Positions 42,939-51,732 of a stretch of DNA of 64,000 nt are shown here, piece by piece; position 1 is the first letter of the stretch, and each line of letters begins with the position of its first letter. Under the pieces are notes generated by a model. That model searched no databases. It was given only the letters and a program-made list of their open reading frames with translations, and was not told where the DNA came from. This DNA comes from Natrarchaeobaculum sulfurireducens (GTDB lineage Archaea > Halobacteriota > Halobacteria > Halobacteriales > Natrialbaceae): positions 2,542,001 through 2,606,000 of the forward strand of contig NZ_CP024047.1 of the NCBI RefSeq assembly GCF_003430825.1. Direction: 5' to 3'. The translations under genes were made by a program, and so were the position numbers.

Positions 42939-43238
42939 TCACTCTCGAGCGTCGTCCGAACTCGATCGGCGCTCGAGGGTGACGGATCCGTCGCCGTCGA
43001 CGGTGACGGCGTACCCACAGTACGTAAAGGAGACGGTCCCGTTAGCTCGTGGTGCACCGTCGACGCGGTCGGCGAAGAGGGCGTCGAGCGAGTCCGGATC
43101 GATCACCTCGTGTAAGGGTTGGTACGTTGGGGGTCGCAACGCTCGTGGTGAAACGCCCTCCGCATCGGCGACGGCCTCGACGACCGCCTGACTTGGCGTT
43201 TTCGTTGCTACCCTGTCGATACTGTCGCCACCCGCCAT
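42939..43238 (-). CDS. HalOD1 output-domain protein
   Basis: A 99-residue haloarchaeal output domain, typical in sequence (VVEAVADAEGVSPRALRPP, then DPDSLDALF and a closing strand VSFTYCGYAVTVDGDG). HalOD1 domains are predicted signalling outputs linked to two-component or bacteriorhodopsin-related systems; the molecular action is unknown. The ATG at 43238 is supported by a TATA box (43264-43273) about 30 bases upstream; the longer frame upstream is basic and ignored. Confidence 0.85.
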   Translation of the reverse strand: MAGGDSIDRVATKTPSQAVVEAVADAEGVSPRALRPPTYQPLHEVIDPDSLDALFADRVDGAPRANGTVSFTYCGYAVTVDGDGSVTLERRSSSDDARE

Positions 43239-43586
43239 TCTATCACTCCACTTTCGAAGCCGATTGAATAAAGCTGTCCTTCTGGAGCGGTGTGTCGATG
43301 CCTGAGCCGTTGTGCCCTTCGATATCGAAGCCTCGAGTGTAAAACCAGTCGCCGTCGGGGAGGAGTACCGGTTCGATCCTTCGATTTCGAGAGACATTCG
43401 AGGAGTGTATGGATCGACCGACGACGGGACGTCCTCACCCGTCTGGTGAAGTGGGCGACCACCGCGGCGCTGCCGACGACGGCGAGACGTACCGTGACGC
43501 CGACGACCACGACGAGGACCACCGCGACACTGAGGCGTCGGTGTGGCATGCCCGATTCGTCTGTTCGACTCAAGCGATCCGGTGGC
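43239..43586. other. Intergenic stretch between HalOD1 and leuS
   Basis: This stretch holds the HalOD1 promoter (TTGAATAAAG on the plus strand at 43264-43273) and otherwise no convincing gene. A minus-strand frame (43208-43549) with one hydrophobic N-terminal segment is basic and lacks support. No strong hairpin was seen. Confidence 0.5.
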
Positions 43587-46427
43587 TCAATCGATCCGAA
43601 TAGCGGGTTTTCCCGGTCGAGCTTTCGCCGCCAGGTCGTCGTCGTCCGTCGCTCGTCGAACCACGACGTCGACGTCGAACTCGTCGGTGAGTAGCCAACT
43701 CGTTCGCTCGAGGATCGCACGTTCGTCGCCGGCAGGGAGGAACTGGTCCAGTCCGCTGCGGGTGGTCCGCTCGACCAGATCGCCAACGAACGTTCCCAGC
43801 GTCTCGCGGTCGGGTACATCGATGCCTGCTGTCTGTGCACGCTCTACGATTGCATCGCCTTCGATCGGCTCGCCGTCGGCGCGGTCGGCAGCCAGTTCGG
43901 CGACCCGGTACTTCCACTCGGGGGCGACGACCAGTTCGATCCGCGCCGGTTCGTCGATTGCGGCGACGTCGACGATGTCGCGAACGTCCTCGAGCGTCGT
44001 CTCGACGAACCGTCGTTCCGTCGCGTAGTCGGCAACGTCGGCCTCGGGTTCGGGCCAGTCGGCCTCGACGACCAGGCCGTCGCCGCGGAGTTTGTTCCAG
44101 AGTTCTTCGGCGAGGTGCGGCGCCATCGGCGCGATCAACGCGGCGAGCGTCAGCAGGCCGCGGCGATAGATCTCACCGTGTGGACGGTCGTACGCGCGGT
44201 AGCGTCGCAGGAGTCGGGCCAGTTCCTGAATCTCCGTGGCCGCCCGGTGAAAGCGAAATCGCTCGTACTCGTCGGCGACTGCGGCGATCGTCCGGTCGAT
44301 CTCGCGGGCGACGAACTCGTCGTGGATTTCGGACTCGACGCGGGTGTGTCCTTCGTCGACGAACTCGGTCGCCATCCCATACAGCGTCTGTTGGAGGTCG
44401 TACGCGCCGCGGACGTTATTCGCCGTCCACTCGAAATCCTGCTCGGGGTGAGCCGCCGAGAGAACGAACAACCGGGTCGTCTCCGCACCGTACTCGAGCG
44501 GTGCGACCACGTTCCCCTTCGAGGTCGACATCTTCTCGCCGTCGTACAGCACCGTCCCCTGGCTGATGAGGCGCTCGACGGGTTCACGAACCTCGAGCAG
44601 TCCGAGATCGGCAAGCGCCCGCATCATAAACCGGATGTATAGCAGGTGCAAGACGGCGTGTTCGTCGCCACCGACGTAGACGTCGATCGGCAACGCGTCG
44701 TTCGCCAGCTCGGCGTCGAACGGCGCGTCCTCGAGGTCGGGCGAGAGGAACCGAAGGAAGTACCACGAGGAGTCGACGAACGTGTCCATCGTGTCGGTTT
44801 CGCGCTCGGCTGGGCCGCCACAGTCCGGACACTCGGTGTGGCGAAACGACTCGTGTTCGGCCAGCGGATTCCCCGTCGTGTGGACGAACTCCGGCAACTC
44901 GACGGGCAACTCTTCGTCGGGGACGGGCACGTGCCCGCAATCGTCACAGTGGACGACCGGGATCGGCGTCCCCCAGTAGCGCTGTCTGGAGATGAGCCAG
45001 TCTCTGAGTCGGTAGATGACGTCCTCCTCGATCGCCGCGACGTCCGCGAGGAGTCGCTCACGGGCCGTCTCGCTTTCGAGGCCGTCGTACTCGCCGCTTG
45101 CCTCGAGGATCCCCTCGCCAGTGTAGGGTTCGTCTTCGAGGTCGACGTCGACGGTCGCGTCTTTCGGCGTGATCACGCTCTCGATCGGCAGCCCGTGCTC
45201 GCTAGCGAACGCGTGGTCACGCTCGTTGTGCGCCGGAACGCCCATCACGGCTCCCGTCCCGACGTCCTCGAGGACGTAGCCGGCGACGTACACCGGCAGT
45301 TCCTCGCCGGTCAGGGGGTGGACCGCCGTCGCGTCAGTCGCGATACCCGAGAAGCCGACCGCTTCTGGGGGACGCTCCCTAACCGTCTCGACGTATTCGC
45401 GGACGGCTTCATCGGCGTCGGCCAGTTCCCGTGCGAGGTCGTGACCCGGCGACACCGCGAGGTACGTCGCCCCGTAAATCGTCTCCGGTCGGGTGCTGAA
45501 GACGTCGACAGTGCCGTCGGCGGCATCTGACCCCTGGGTCCCGTTGCCCCGTGGGTCGGCTTCATCCCCGCTCGGCTCCGCCAATCCGTCATGTGGCTCG
45601 CTCACCTCGAACGCGATTCGAACGCCCTCTTGTCGACCGATCCAGTTGCGCTGGATCTCGCGGACACCCTCGGGCCACTCCTCGAGGCCCTCGAGGGCGT
45701 CGTGAAGTTCTTCGGCGTAGTCGGTGATCGCGAAAAACCACTGGTCGAGTTCGCGACGGCCTACCGGCGTCTCACAGCGCCAGCAGACGCGTTCGACCTC
45801 GCGGCTCGCGGCTTCGCCGCTCGCTCCATTCGAGGTCTCACTTTGCTCGACCTCGCGGCCCTCGGCTTCGCCGCTCGCTCTAGTAGCGGCCTCACTACGT
45901 TCGGCCTCTCGTTCCTCCACCTGGGCTTCCGCAAGCACCGTTTCACAGTCGGGACACCAGTTGACCGACGCGGCTTCGTACTCGACGAGCCCTGCCTCGT
46001 AGAGGCGCTTGAAGAGCCACTGGTTCCACTGGTAGTAGTCGGGTTCGCAGGTCGTGATCTCACGCGACCAGTCGTAGCCAAAGCCCATCGTCTCGAGCTC
46101 TTCGCGCATTCGGCGGATACAGGCCTGGGTCCAGGACTCGGGGTCGCTCGCCCGCTCGTAGGCGGCATTTTCTGCTGGAAGGCCGAACGCGTCCCACCCC
46201 ATCGGGTGGAGCACGTCGTCGCCGCACATTCGACGATAGCGGGCGTGGGCGTCCGTAATCGCGTAGTTGCGGACGTGTCCCATGTGGAGCGTTCCCGACG
46301 TGTATGGAAACATCCCGAGGACGTACGTCGGGTCGTCGACGTCGGGGTCGAGCTCGTAGACCTCGTCGCGCTCCCAGACGTATTGCCAGAACTCCTGCAC
46401 CTGCGCGTGATCGTAATGACTCGTCAT
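43587..46427 (-). CDS. leuS: Leucyl-tRNA synthetase with low-complexity insertions
   Basis: A 946-residue class I synthetase that charges tRNA-Leu. It has the HIGH-type HMGH (residues 48-51), a zinc-binding pair (CPDC near 155 and CWRC near 210), the editing domain with DSSWY-type motifs and KMSTS (near 632). Two insertions are unlike usual LeuRS. One (about residues 170-208) sits between the two CxxC of the zinc module and is an 18-residue tandem repeat. The other (about 275-305) is in the linker before the STRPETIYG editing motif. Both are charged, disordered sequence. All catalytic motifs are intact, so the enzyme should be functional. Confidence 0.97.
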   Translation of the reverse strand: MTSHYDHAQVQEFWQYVWERDEVYELDPDVDDPTYVLGMFPYTSGTLHMGHVRNYAITDAHARYRRMCGDDVLHPMGWDAFGLPAENAAYERASDPESWTQACIRRMREELETMGFGYDWSREITTCEPDYYQWNQWLFKRLYEAGLVEYEAASVNWCPDCETVLAEAQVEEREAERSEAATRASGEAEGREVEQSETSNGASGEAASREVERVCWRCETPVGRRELDQWFFAITDYAEELHDALEGLEEWPEGVREIQRNWIGRQEGVRIAFEVSEPHDGLAEPSGDEADPRGNGTQGSDAADGTVDVFSTRPETIYGATYLAVSPGHDLARELADADEAVREYVETVRERPPEAVGFSGIATDATAVHPLTGEELPVYVAGYVLEDVGTGAVMGVPAHNERDHAFASEHGLPIESVITPKDATVDVDLEDEPYTGEGILEASGEYDGLESETARERLLADVAAIEEDVIYRLRDWLISRQRYWGTPIPVVHCDDCGHVPVPDEELPVELPEFVHTTGNPLAEHESFRHTECPDCGGPAERETDTMDTFVDSSWYFLRFLSPDLEDAPFDAELANDALPIDVYVGGDEHAVLHLLYIRFMMRALADLGLLEVREPVERLISQGTVLYDGEKMSTSKGNVVAPLEYGAETTRLFVLSAAHPEQDFEWTANNVRGAYDLQQTLYGMATEFVDEGHTRVESEIHDEFVAREIDRTIAAVADEYERFRFHRAATEIQELARLLRRYRAYDRPHGEIYRRGLLTLAALIAPMAPHLAEELWNKLRGDGLVVEADWPEPEADVADYATERRFVETTLEDVRDIVDVAAIDEPARIELVVAPEWKYRVAELAADRADGEPIEGDAIVERAQTAGIDVPDRETLGTFVGDLVERTTRSGLDQFLPAGDERAILERTSWLLTDEFDVDVVVRRATDDDDLAAKARPGKPAIRID
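45792..45911 (-). repeat. 54-bp tandem repeat in leuS encoding an 18-residue unit
   Basis: Two copies (45858-45911 and 45804-45857) and the start of a third (to 45792) encode REAERSEAATRASGEAEG and REVEQSETSNGASGEAAS. Both contain a small hairpin-forming core, GCTTCGCCGC-like. The period is a multiple of three, so the frame is kept. Confidence 0.8.
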
Positions 46428-46642
46428 GTGGGCTCGAGTACTCCGTTGTCCGTCAGTGGGCGTGCCGGCTATATCATTGTTCGCCCATATCTCGAGGATC
46501 GTCGTCCGTCTGTACGGAGTGGCTGAAACGACGCGTCGACGGCTCGAGCGGTCGATGGGCGACGACTGTGCATACTGACCGCCGCCGGTCGGTGGATGAG
46601 CCGCTGTCGGAGAGTGGCAGCGCTCGAGATGTCTTGGAAAAT

Positions 46643-46658
46643 TGTAAAATATTTTACA
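46643..46658. repeat. Perfect 16-bp palindrome next to a tRNA 3' fragment
   Basis: TGTAAAATATTTTACA is a fully self-complementary sequence in otherwise GC-rich DNA. It ends exactly where the duplicated tRNA-Gln 3' end begins (46659). It may serve as an AT-rich terminator for the tRNA, a protein-binding site, or the scar of an integration. Confidence 0.6.
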
Positions 46659-46682
46659 TAGTCCCGGGCGGATTCGAACCGC
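46659..46682 (-). pseudogene. Orphan copy of the tRNA-Gln 3' end (attachment-site-like fragment)
   Basis: These 24 bases are identical to 46761-46784, the T-arm and acceptor 3' side of tRNA-Gln down to the discriminator base. No tRNA body precedes it. More tRNA-like TTCGA pieces lie between the two copies. Such exact 3'-end duplications are left by integrative elements that target tRNA genes. Confidence 0.6.
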
Positions 46683-46760
46683 GAGGACTCGAATCCTCTC
46701 GTCCTCTGGGCTCGAACCGCCGAGGATACTTGCGCCTCACGAGTTTGTTCGGCGCAAAAG

Positions 46761-46863
46761 TAGTCCCGGGCGGATTCGAACCGCCGTCCTGGGCTTGCTT
46801 CCGTGACGGCCGTAACCGAACACGTCCAAAGGCCCAGATGATTGGCCACTACACCACGGGACT
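46761..46863 (-). tRNA. trnQ: tRNA-Gln (TTG) with a 30-base intron
   Basis: The mature tRNA is formed by 46826-46863 and 46761-46795. The acceptor arms AGTCCCG/CGGGACT pair, and the T arm is GGCGG-TTCGAAT-CCGCC. The anticodon stem TGGGC/GCCCA encloses CTTTGGA with anticodon TTG (glutamine). The intron, about 46796-46825, sits after position 37; the exact boundary can shift by one base. Its CGTG/CACG pairing gives the central helix of the archaeal bulge-helix-bulge recognised by splicing endonuclease. Intron-bearing tRNA-Gln is known from haloarchaea. Confidence 0.9.
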
Positions 46864-46904
46864 TCTTACAACGATCATCAGTAGGCCACCGTCACACAAT
46901 AGTG

Positions 46905-47654
46905 TTACTTTTCGCCGTCGGGCGACAGCGTGATCGCCCCGTCTTCGACACGTCGGTGACAGCTCCGACAGAGTGTAATCACGTTGTCCATCGTATGTGC
47001 CTGTTCGGGCTGATCGAACGACCGAACTGGTCGGCGGTGATGAACGTCTGGGTTTCGGCCGATCTCGTCCCGCCCAATCCCGCAGTGTTGACACTCGTAG
47101 TCGTCGCGCTCGAGCGCCTGACGCCGGATGCGCCACCACGATCGGCCGTACTCGATCGGTCCGCCTTCCCACTGGTGGTGATCGGGGCCGACGACGTTCT
47201 CGGAGAGCCACTCGCTGTGGCATCTCCGTGAGCAGAAACAGCCCTGTGTTCGCTTCTCGAGCAGTCTGGGACGAACCTCGAGTGTCACACCACAGGTTCG
47301 ACAGTCGGTTGTGACGCGCGCTCCCTTTTCAGACGGATTCTCTGGGAGGAGCCCGTCCGCTGTCTCGACGCAGTCCGGACAGTACACACCGGGCTTGTCC
47401 GAGGGGTAGTACTCGAACGCCGAGTCGCACAGTTTACACGACGCCGTCTCCGTGCCACCGTTCCAGTTGCCGTTGTGCTCGCCCGCGTTCGGATTGCAGT
47501 CCGAACAGAATTTCCGGCGGGATTTCGGATCGTAGAACTCGGTCCCACACCCAGTACAGCTGCGGTTTGGGAGCGGTTCGCCGTGGACTTTGGTGTGGTG
47601 CTGGCGCATCCCACATTCCGTCGCGAGAGACGTACCACACGTCGGACACTCCAT
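46905..47654 (-). CDS. Multi-zinc-finger HNH endonuclease-like protein
   Basis: A 249-residue protein from ATG 47654 (the frame continues upstream but overlaps the aminotransferase and lacks fingers). It has a C2H2 finger (CPTC...HHTKVH, residues 3-24), then CTGC/CSDC, CKLC/CPDC and CRTC/CSRRC pairs, and a C-terminal HNH domain with CQHC, the catalytic HHRRPV, DNVITLCRSCHRR. HNH enzymes nick or cut DNA; the tandem fingers probably give sequence or structure recognition. It lies 42 bases upstream of tRNA-Gln, in the same direction. Its target is unknown; its role may be mobile-element related or host defence, which is unproven. Confidence 0.8.
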   Translation of the reverse strand: MECPTCGTSLATECGMRQHHTKVHGEPLPNRSCTGCGTEFYDPKSRRKFCSDCNPNAGEHNGNWNGGTETASCKLCDSAFEYYPSDKPGVYCPDCVETADGLLPENPSEKGARVTTDCRTCGVTLEVRPRLLEKRTQGCFCSRRCHSEWLSENVVGPDHHQWEGGPIEYGRSWWRIRRQALERDDYECQHCGIGRDEIGRNPDVHHRRPVRSFDQPEQAHTMDNVITLCRSCHRRVEDGAITLSPDGEK

Positions 47655-47709
47655 ACCCCCGTTCGCTTCGCTATCGCAGATAAACTCGAGGAGCCGAAAC
47701 CGATCCGGT

Positions 47710-48858
47710 CTAGAGGTAGCCTTCCTCGGCCAGTCGTTCGATGCCCTCGCGGAGGCGCTCCTCGCTTGCGGCGTAGGAGATCCGGGCATAGCCTGGCGTG
47801 CCGAACGCGCTGCCGGGGACGGTCGCGACGTGGGCGTCTTCGATGGCTCCCTCACACCAGGCCTGATCGTCGTCGTCGACGGGGAGCATCATGTAGAAAG
47901 CGCCCTCGGGGACGGCGACGTCGACGTCGTGTTCGGCGAGTAACTCGACGACCAACTCACGCCGCTGTTCGAAGGCCTCGACCATCTCGGCGACGGCGTC
48001 GTCGGTGTTCTCGAGCGCTTCGATGCCGGCGTGCTGGACGAAGTTGACGGCCGAGGAGACGGAGTGGCTGTGGAGCTTGCCAGCCTGGTCGATCAGTTCC
48101 TCGGGGCCGGCGAAGTAGCCGAGCCGCCAACCGGTCATCGAGTAGGCCTTCGAGAAGCCGTTGACCGTGATCGTGCGGTCGGCCATCCCCTCGAGGGCTC
48201 CGAGACTCGTCGGCTCGACGCCGTAGGTAATCTCCTTGTAGATCTCGTCGGAGATGACGGTGATATCGTGTTCGACGGCCAGGTCGCGAACGCCTTCGAG
48301 TGCGGCGTCCGTGTAGACGGCACCGGTGGGGTTCGACGGCGAATTGACGATCAACAGGTCGGTGTCGTCGGAGACGGCGTCGGCGAGTTCGTCGAGTGCG
48401 GGCTCGAGCTGGAAGTCGTGGGGAGAGAGGTCGACGCGGGTGAGATCGCCGCCGGCCATCTTCACCATCGCTTCGTACGAAACCCACGCGGGGTCGAGCA
48501 GGACGGCCTCGTCGCCTTCCTGTACGAGGGCGTGGATGACTTCGTACAGCGCCTGTTTCGCGCCGGGCGTGACGATGACTTCGTCGGTGGTGTGCTCGAG
48601 ACCGTCGTCGGCGAGTTTGTCGACGATGGCTTCACGGAGTGCGAGGATACCGGCGGAGGTGGTGTAGCCGGTGTGGCCGGCGTCCATCGCGGCCTTGCCG
48701 GCCTCGACGACGTTCTCGGGCGTCGGGAAGTCCGGCTCGCCGACGGAGAGGTCGACAACGTCGGCGCCGTCGTTTTCGAGTTCGGTCGCGAGTGCGGAGA
48801 TCGCGAGGGTTGCGGACGGTTCGACTCGGGTTACGCGGTCGGTGAATTCCATGGACAT
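47710..48858 (-). CDS. PLP-dependent aminotransferase (aspartate aminotransferase-like)
   Basis: A 382-residue class I/II aminotransferase. The PLP lysine lies in VNGFSKAYSMTGWRLGYFAG (Lys near 233), and SPSNPTGAVY (near 173) and the C-terminal arginine in YARISYAASEE are family typical. It transfers the amino group between amino acids and 2-oxo acids such as oxaloacetate or phenylpyruvate; the exact substrate is open. The gene begins 13 bases after ribH in the same direction, so the two are likely in one transcript. An ATG two codons later (48852) is an alternative start. Confidence 0.92.
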   Translation of the reverse strand: MSMEFTDRVTRVEPSATLAISALATELENDGADVVDLSVGEPDFPTPENVVEAGKAAMDAGHTGYTTSAGILALREAIVDKLADDGLEHTTDEVIVTPGAKQALYEVIHALVQEGDEAVLLDPAWVSYEAMVKMAGGDLTRVDLSPHDFQLEPALDELADAVSDDTDLLIVNSPSNPTGAVYTDAALEGVRDLAVEHDITVISDEIYKEITYGVEPTSLGALEGMADRTITVNGFSKAYSMTGWRLGYFAGPEELIDQAGKLHSHSVSSAVNFVQHAGIEALENTDDAVAEMVEAFEQRRELVVELLAEHDVDVAVPEGAFYMMLPVDDDDQAWCEGAIEDAHVATVPGSAFGTPGYARISYAASEERLREGIERLAEEGYL

Positions 48859-48871
48859 GGCTGGTTCCGTA

Positions 48872-49285
48872 TTACTGTGGATCGGGAAGTTCGGTTACAA
48901 GGTCGAGTGCGCCGTTGACGGCTTTCGACGCGTTCTCGATGCGTTCTCGCGCCTCGGCAGCGGACATTCCGGGGCCCGTCACGCCGAGGGTAACGGGGGT
49001 GTCACGCTCGAGACTGACGTCGGCGAGTCGCTGGGCCGCAGCGTCGGTGATCACCTGGTCGTGGTCGGTGTCGCCCGTGATGACCGTGCCGACCACGGCG
49101 ACGGCATCGATGTCCTCGAGGCGGGCCAGTCGGTCTGCGGCCAGCGGCGCGTCGTACACGCCGGGGACGTGAACCGTCTCGTACATCTCGGCGCCAGCGT
49201 CGCTCGCGGTCTCGAGAGCGACCTCTTCCATCTGCTCGGTGATCGGCCGGTTGAACTCCGCGACCACCAGTCCGAGCGTGGTCAT
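48872..49285 (-). CDS. ribH: 6,7-Dimethyl-8-ribityllumazine synthase
   Basis: A 137-residue lumazine synthase, joining 5-amino-6-ribitylaminouracil and 3,4-dihydroxy-2-butanone 4-phosphate in riboflavin synthesis. The motifs are VAEFNRPIT (residues 8-16), VPGVYDAPLA (near 41) and GTVITGDTDHDQVI (near 66, with the catalytic His in DTDHD). Length is normal for archaea. It is the first gene of ribH-aminotransferase. Confidence 0.95.
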   Translation of the reverse strand: MTTLGLVVAEFNRPITEQMEEVALETASDAGAEMYETVHVPGVYDAPLAADRLARLEDIDAVAVVGTVITGDTDHDQVITDAAAQRLADVSLERDTPVTLGVTGPGMSAAEARERIENASKAVNGALDLVTELPDPQ

Positions 49286-49376
49286 ATGCGACGCGAAGAG
49301 AGGGTGGGTAAAAGAGGTACCGTTCTCGGCGAACGTCCCCGTCCCCTGGGAATCGAGTCGCGCCTCCGTCGACCGG

Positions 49377-51470
49377 TTACGACTCGTCGCCTGACATTCG
49401 TCGGACGCGGTCGGCGAGTTCGAACACGGCCTGTTCCTGTTGTTCGGTTTCCTCGACGATCTCGTCGGTCGTCTCGGTCACGTTCGTCGAACTCTCGCGG
49501 ACGTCCTCGAGAGTCGCCATGACTTCCTCGACCGAGGCCGCTTGTTTGTCGTTCGCGCCCGCGACTTCCTGGATACCGTCGGCAGCGGACTCGACGCGAT
49601 CGGAGATCGTCTCGAGCGAGACGAGCACGTTGTCGATCTCCGATTCGACCTTCTGGACGTGTTCGTGTGAGGTTTCGACCTCGTCGACGGTCTCGACGGT
49701 CTGGCGTTGGACCTGGTCGATCCGGGTGGCGATCTCGTCGGTGTGCTCTTGAGTCTCCGCCGCCAGATTCTTGACTTCGTTGGCGACGACGGCGAAGCCA
49801 GCGCCCGCTTCGTTAGCTTTCGCGGCCTCGATGTTGGCGTTGAGTGCGAGCAGGTTGGTCTGATCGGCGACGTCGGCGATGACCTCGGCGACCTCACCGA
49901 TTTCGTTCATGTAGTCGTCGAGTTCCTCGACGGTGTCGACGAGTTCGCGGCTGATCTCAGCGACCTCGTCGGTCACGTCCTTTGCGTCCTCGCTCGCGCC
50001 GACGCCCTGCTCGACCTCTTCGAGCGCGGACTCGGCCGCTTCGGCGACTTCTTCGGAGGAGGCGGCGACCTCCTCCATCGTCGCCGAGAAGTCTTCCATC
50101 TCGTCAGCGACCGTCTCGAGCGACTCGCTCTGGTTCGTCGCCTGCTCATCGATCCGATCTGCGTATGTGGTCGCGCGTTCGATCGAGTCGGCGAGGTCCG
50201 TCGTCTTCTCGTCAACGCGGGTGACGACCTCCTCGAAGTTCGTCGCCATCTCGTTGACGTCGCTGGTCAGCGCCAGCAGGTTCGACTCGATTACGTCGTG
50301 ATCGTCGACGAACTCAGCGCGCGCGGAGAGGTCGCCCTCGCCGATTCGCGTGAGGGTGTCGGTCACCTCGGTGATCAACTCCTCGACGGCCCGCTTTCGG
50401 CGCATCTCGTCGCTTCGATCTCGAATCAGCTCGAGGACGGCTAAGAACTCCCCATCGGCGTCGTAGATCGGCATCGCTAGCATCTCGACGTGGGCCTCCG
50501 CACCGGTGTTGTCGACGGTCACGCTCGTGTCCCGGTAGACGACGTTGTCGGTCGCCTCGTGGTCGGCCGCCGTCTCGAGGCCCCAGTCGTCGACCCCTGC
50601 GTGTTCTTCGACGATCTTGTCGGCGAGGCTGTGATGGCGTCGACCGTCGGTGTACGCGGCCGCCGCGATCGTCTCACGGGAGTCCTTGCCGACGTACTCG
50701 CGGTGATCATCTTCGAGGCTGAACAGCCGGTTGAACCCCGAGTTGTACGCCAGTACAGTGTTTTCGTCGTCGATGAGGAACGCGGGTTCGGGCAGGGCGG
50801 CGACTGCGGCCTCGAGACCGATCCCCTCGAGGGAGTCGTCGTCCGAAAGCGGCGCAACCACGTCTTCGTCGGCGAACTCGTCGACGCCGACCTGCATATC
50901 GACGAGCGAGGCGTTGAGCCCGGCGAGCAGCTTCGCTTTGGCCGACTCGAGGTCACCGCCGTCTTCCAGATCGTCGAACGTTCGCTCGACCAGCCGCTCG
51001 AACGCTCGTTCGTAGGTGGCCACGTACGCTGACGGCGGAACCGACGCCTCGGCTTGTTGGCGGGCGATCGAAGCGACCCGACTCGCTCGCTCGGTCCCGC
51101 GGCCCTCTTCGAGGGTGGTCGAGAGGAGTCGCGTGTGTCGTGCGGCTGCATCGATCGGCACCGAAACGGGGTAAGCGCCCTCGAGGTCGGTGACGTCGAG
51201 GCCAAGTTCGTCGGCCGCTGTAGCCTCGAGCGTTCGTTCGGTCTCCCGGTCGTATCGAACCGCTTCGACCGCCCGCTCGAGTCGGGTATCGGCGTCTGGA
51301 GCGTTACCGATCGTCTCGGTCGCGTCCTCGTCGTCTGCGCCGGGGTCGATCGTGACGCCGCCACCGTCCGTCGACGCTCGCCGTTCACCTTCCTGTTCGT
51401 CTCGTTCCGGTCGATTCTCGTTGGCGTCGTTCCCACCTGTGACGCGCCGCAAGTAGTTTTTCGGTGCCAT
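49377..51470 (-). CDS. Soluble halobacterial-type chemotaxis transducer
   Basis: A 697-residue methyl-accepting transducer without membrane helices. The ATG at 51470 is preferred over a GTG at 51518 because an AT-rich promoter box (51500-51513) overlaps that upstream start. Residues about 65-220 are helical sensor sequence of the style found in globin-coupled or similar cytoplasmic sensors, without a heme histidine I can confirm. A PAS-like domain (about 230-370), a HAMP-like region (370-420) and a long coiled coil with the signalling tip ADQTNLLALNANIEAAKANE (near 530) follow. It probably signals to CheA/CheW located elsewhere. Two methylation-type helices flank the tip. Confidence 0.9.
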   Translation of the reverse strand: MAPKNYLRRVTGGNDANENRPERDEQEGERRASTDGGGVTIDPGADDEDATETIGNAPDADTRLERAVEAVRYDRETERTLEATAADELGLDVTDLEGAYPVSVPIDAAARHTRLLSTTLEEGRGTERASRVASIARQQAEASVPPSAYVATYERAFERLVERTFDDLEDGGDLESAKAKLLAGLNASLVDMQVGVDEFADEDVVAPLSDDDSLEGIGLEAAVAALPEPAFLIDDENTVLAYNSGFNRLFSLEDDHREYVGKDSRETIAAAAYTDGRRHHSLADKIVEEHAGVDDWGLETAADHEATDNVVYRDTSVTVDNTGAEAHVEMLAMPIYDADGEFLAVLELIRDRSDEMRRKRAVEELITEVTDTLTRIGEGDLSARAEFVDDHDVIESNLLALTSDVNEMATNFEEVVTRVDEKTTDLADSIERATTYADRIDEQATNQSESLETVADEMEDFSATMEEVAASSEEVAEAAESALEEVEQGVGASEDAKDVTDEVAEISRELVDTVEELDDYMNEIGEVAEVIADVADQTNLLALNANIEAAKANEAGAGFAVVANEVKNLAAETQEHTDEIATRIDQVQRQTVETVDEVETSHEHVQKVESEIDNVLVSLETISDRVESAADGIQEVAGANDKQAASVEEVMATLEDVRESSTNVTETTDEIVEETEQQEQAVFELADRVRRMSGDES

Positions 51471-51499
51471 TGATCTTGGGTGACGATAGTCGCGGGAGT

Positions 51500-51513
51500 C
51501 AAATGCATTATTG
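51500..51513 (-). promoter_or_regulatory. AT-rich promoter of the transducer gene
   Basis: AATAATGCATTT on the minus strand is about 37 bases before ATG 51470. It overlaps the upstream GTG alternative start, arguing against that longer protein. Confidence 0.35.
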
Positions 51514-51732
51514 GCCACAATGTGACACGTTTATCGTGATCCTTGCGAGTAGCGTCGGACCCGGACCGGCGACAATGCCAACAGAAACGGATCGGACACT
51601 GAGTAGGCAGTCCACGTCCGGTCGGGATTACACTGGGTTTCAGCGGCTGTAGGGACCGACGCTCGGTCACGTGGACATCCCGTGGTCGACGATTGGGAAT
51701 CCTTAAGCGGAGGCACGGACAAGCCGCCCGCA

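Noticed and set aside
43208-43549. Minus-strand frame with one hydrophobic segment
   Set aside because: Very basic, overlaps HalOD1 and contains its promoter; not typical of this genome.
46683-46760. Possible second full tRNA between the two 24-base copies
   Set aside because: Only T-arm-like pieces are present; no acceptor/D/anticodon arms could be folded.
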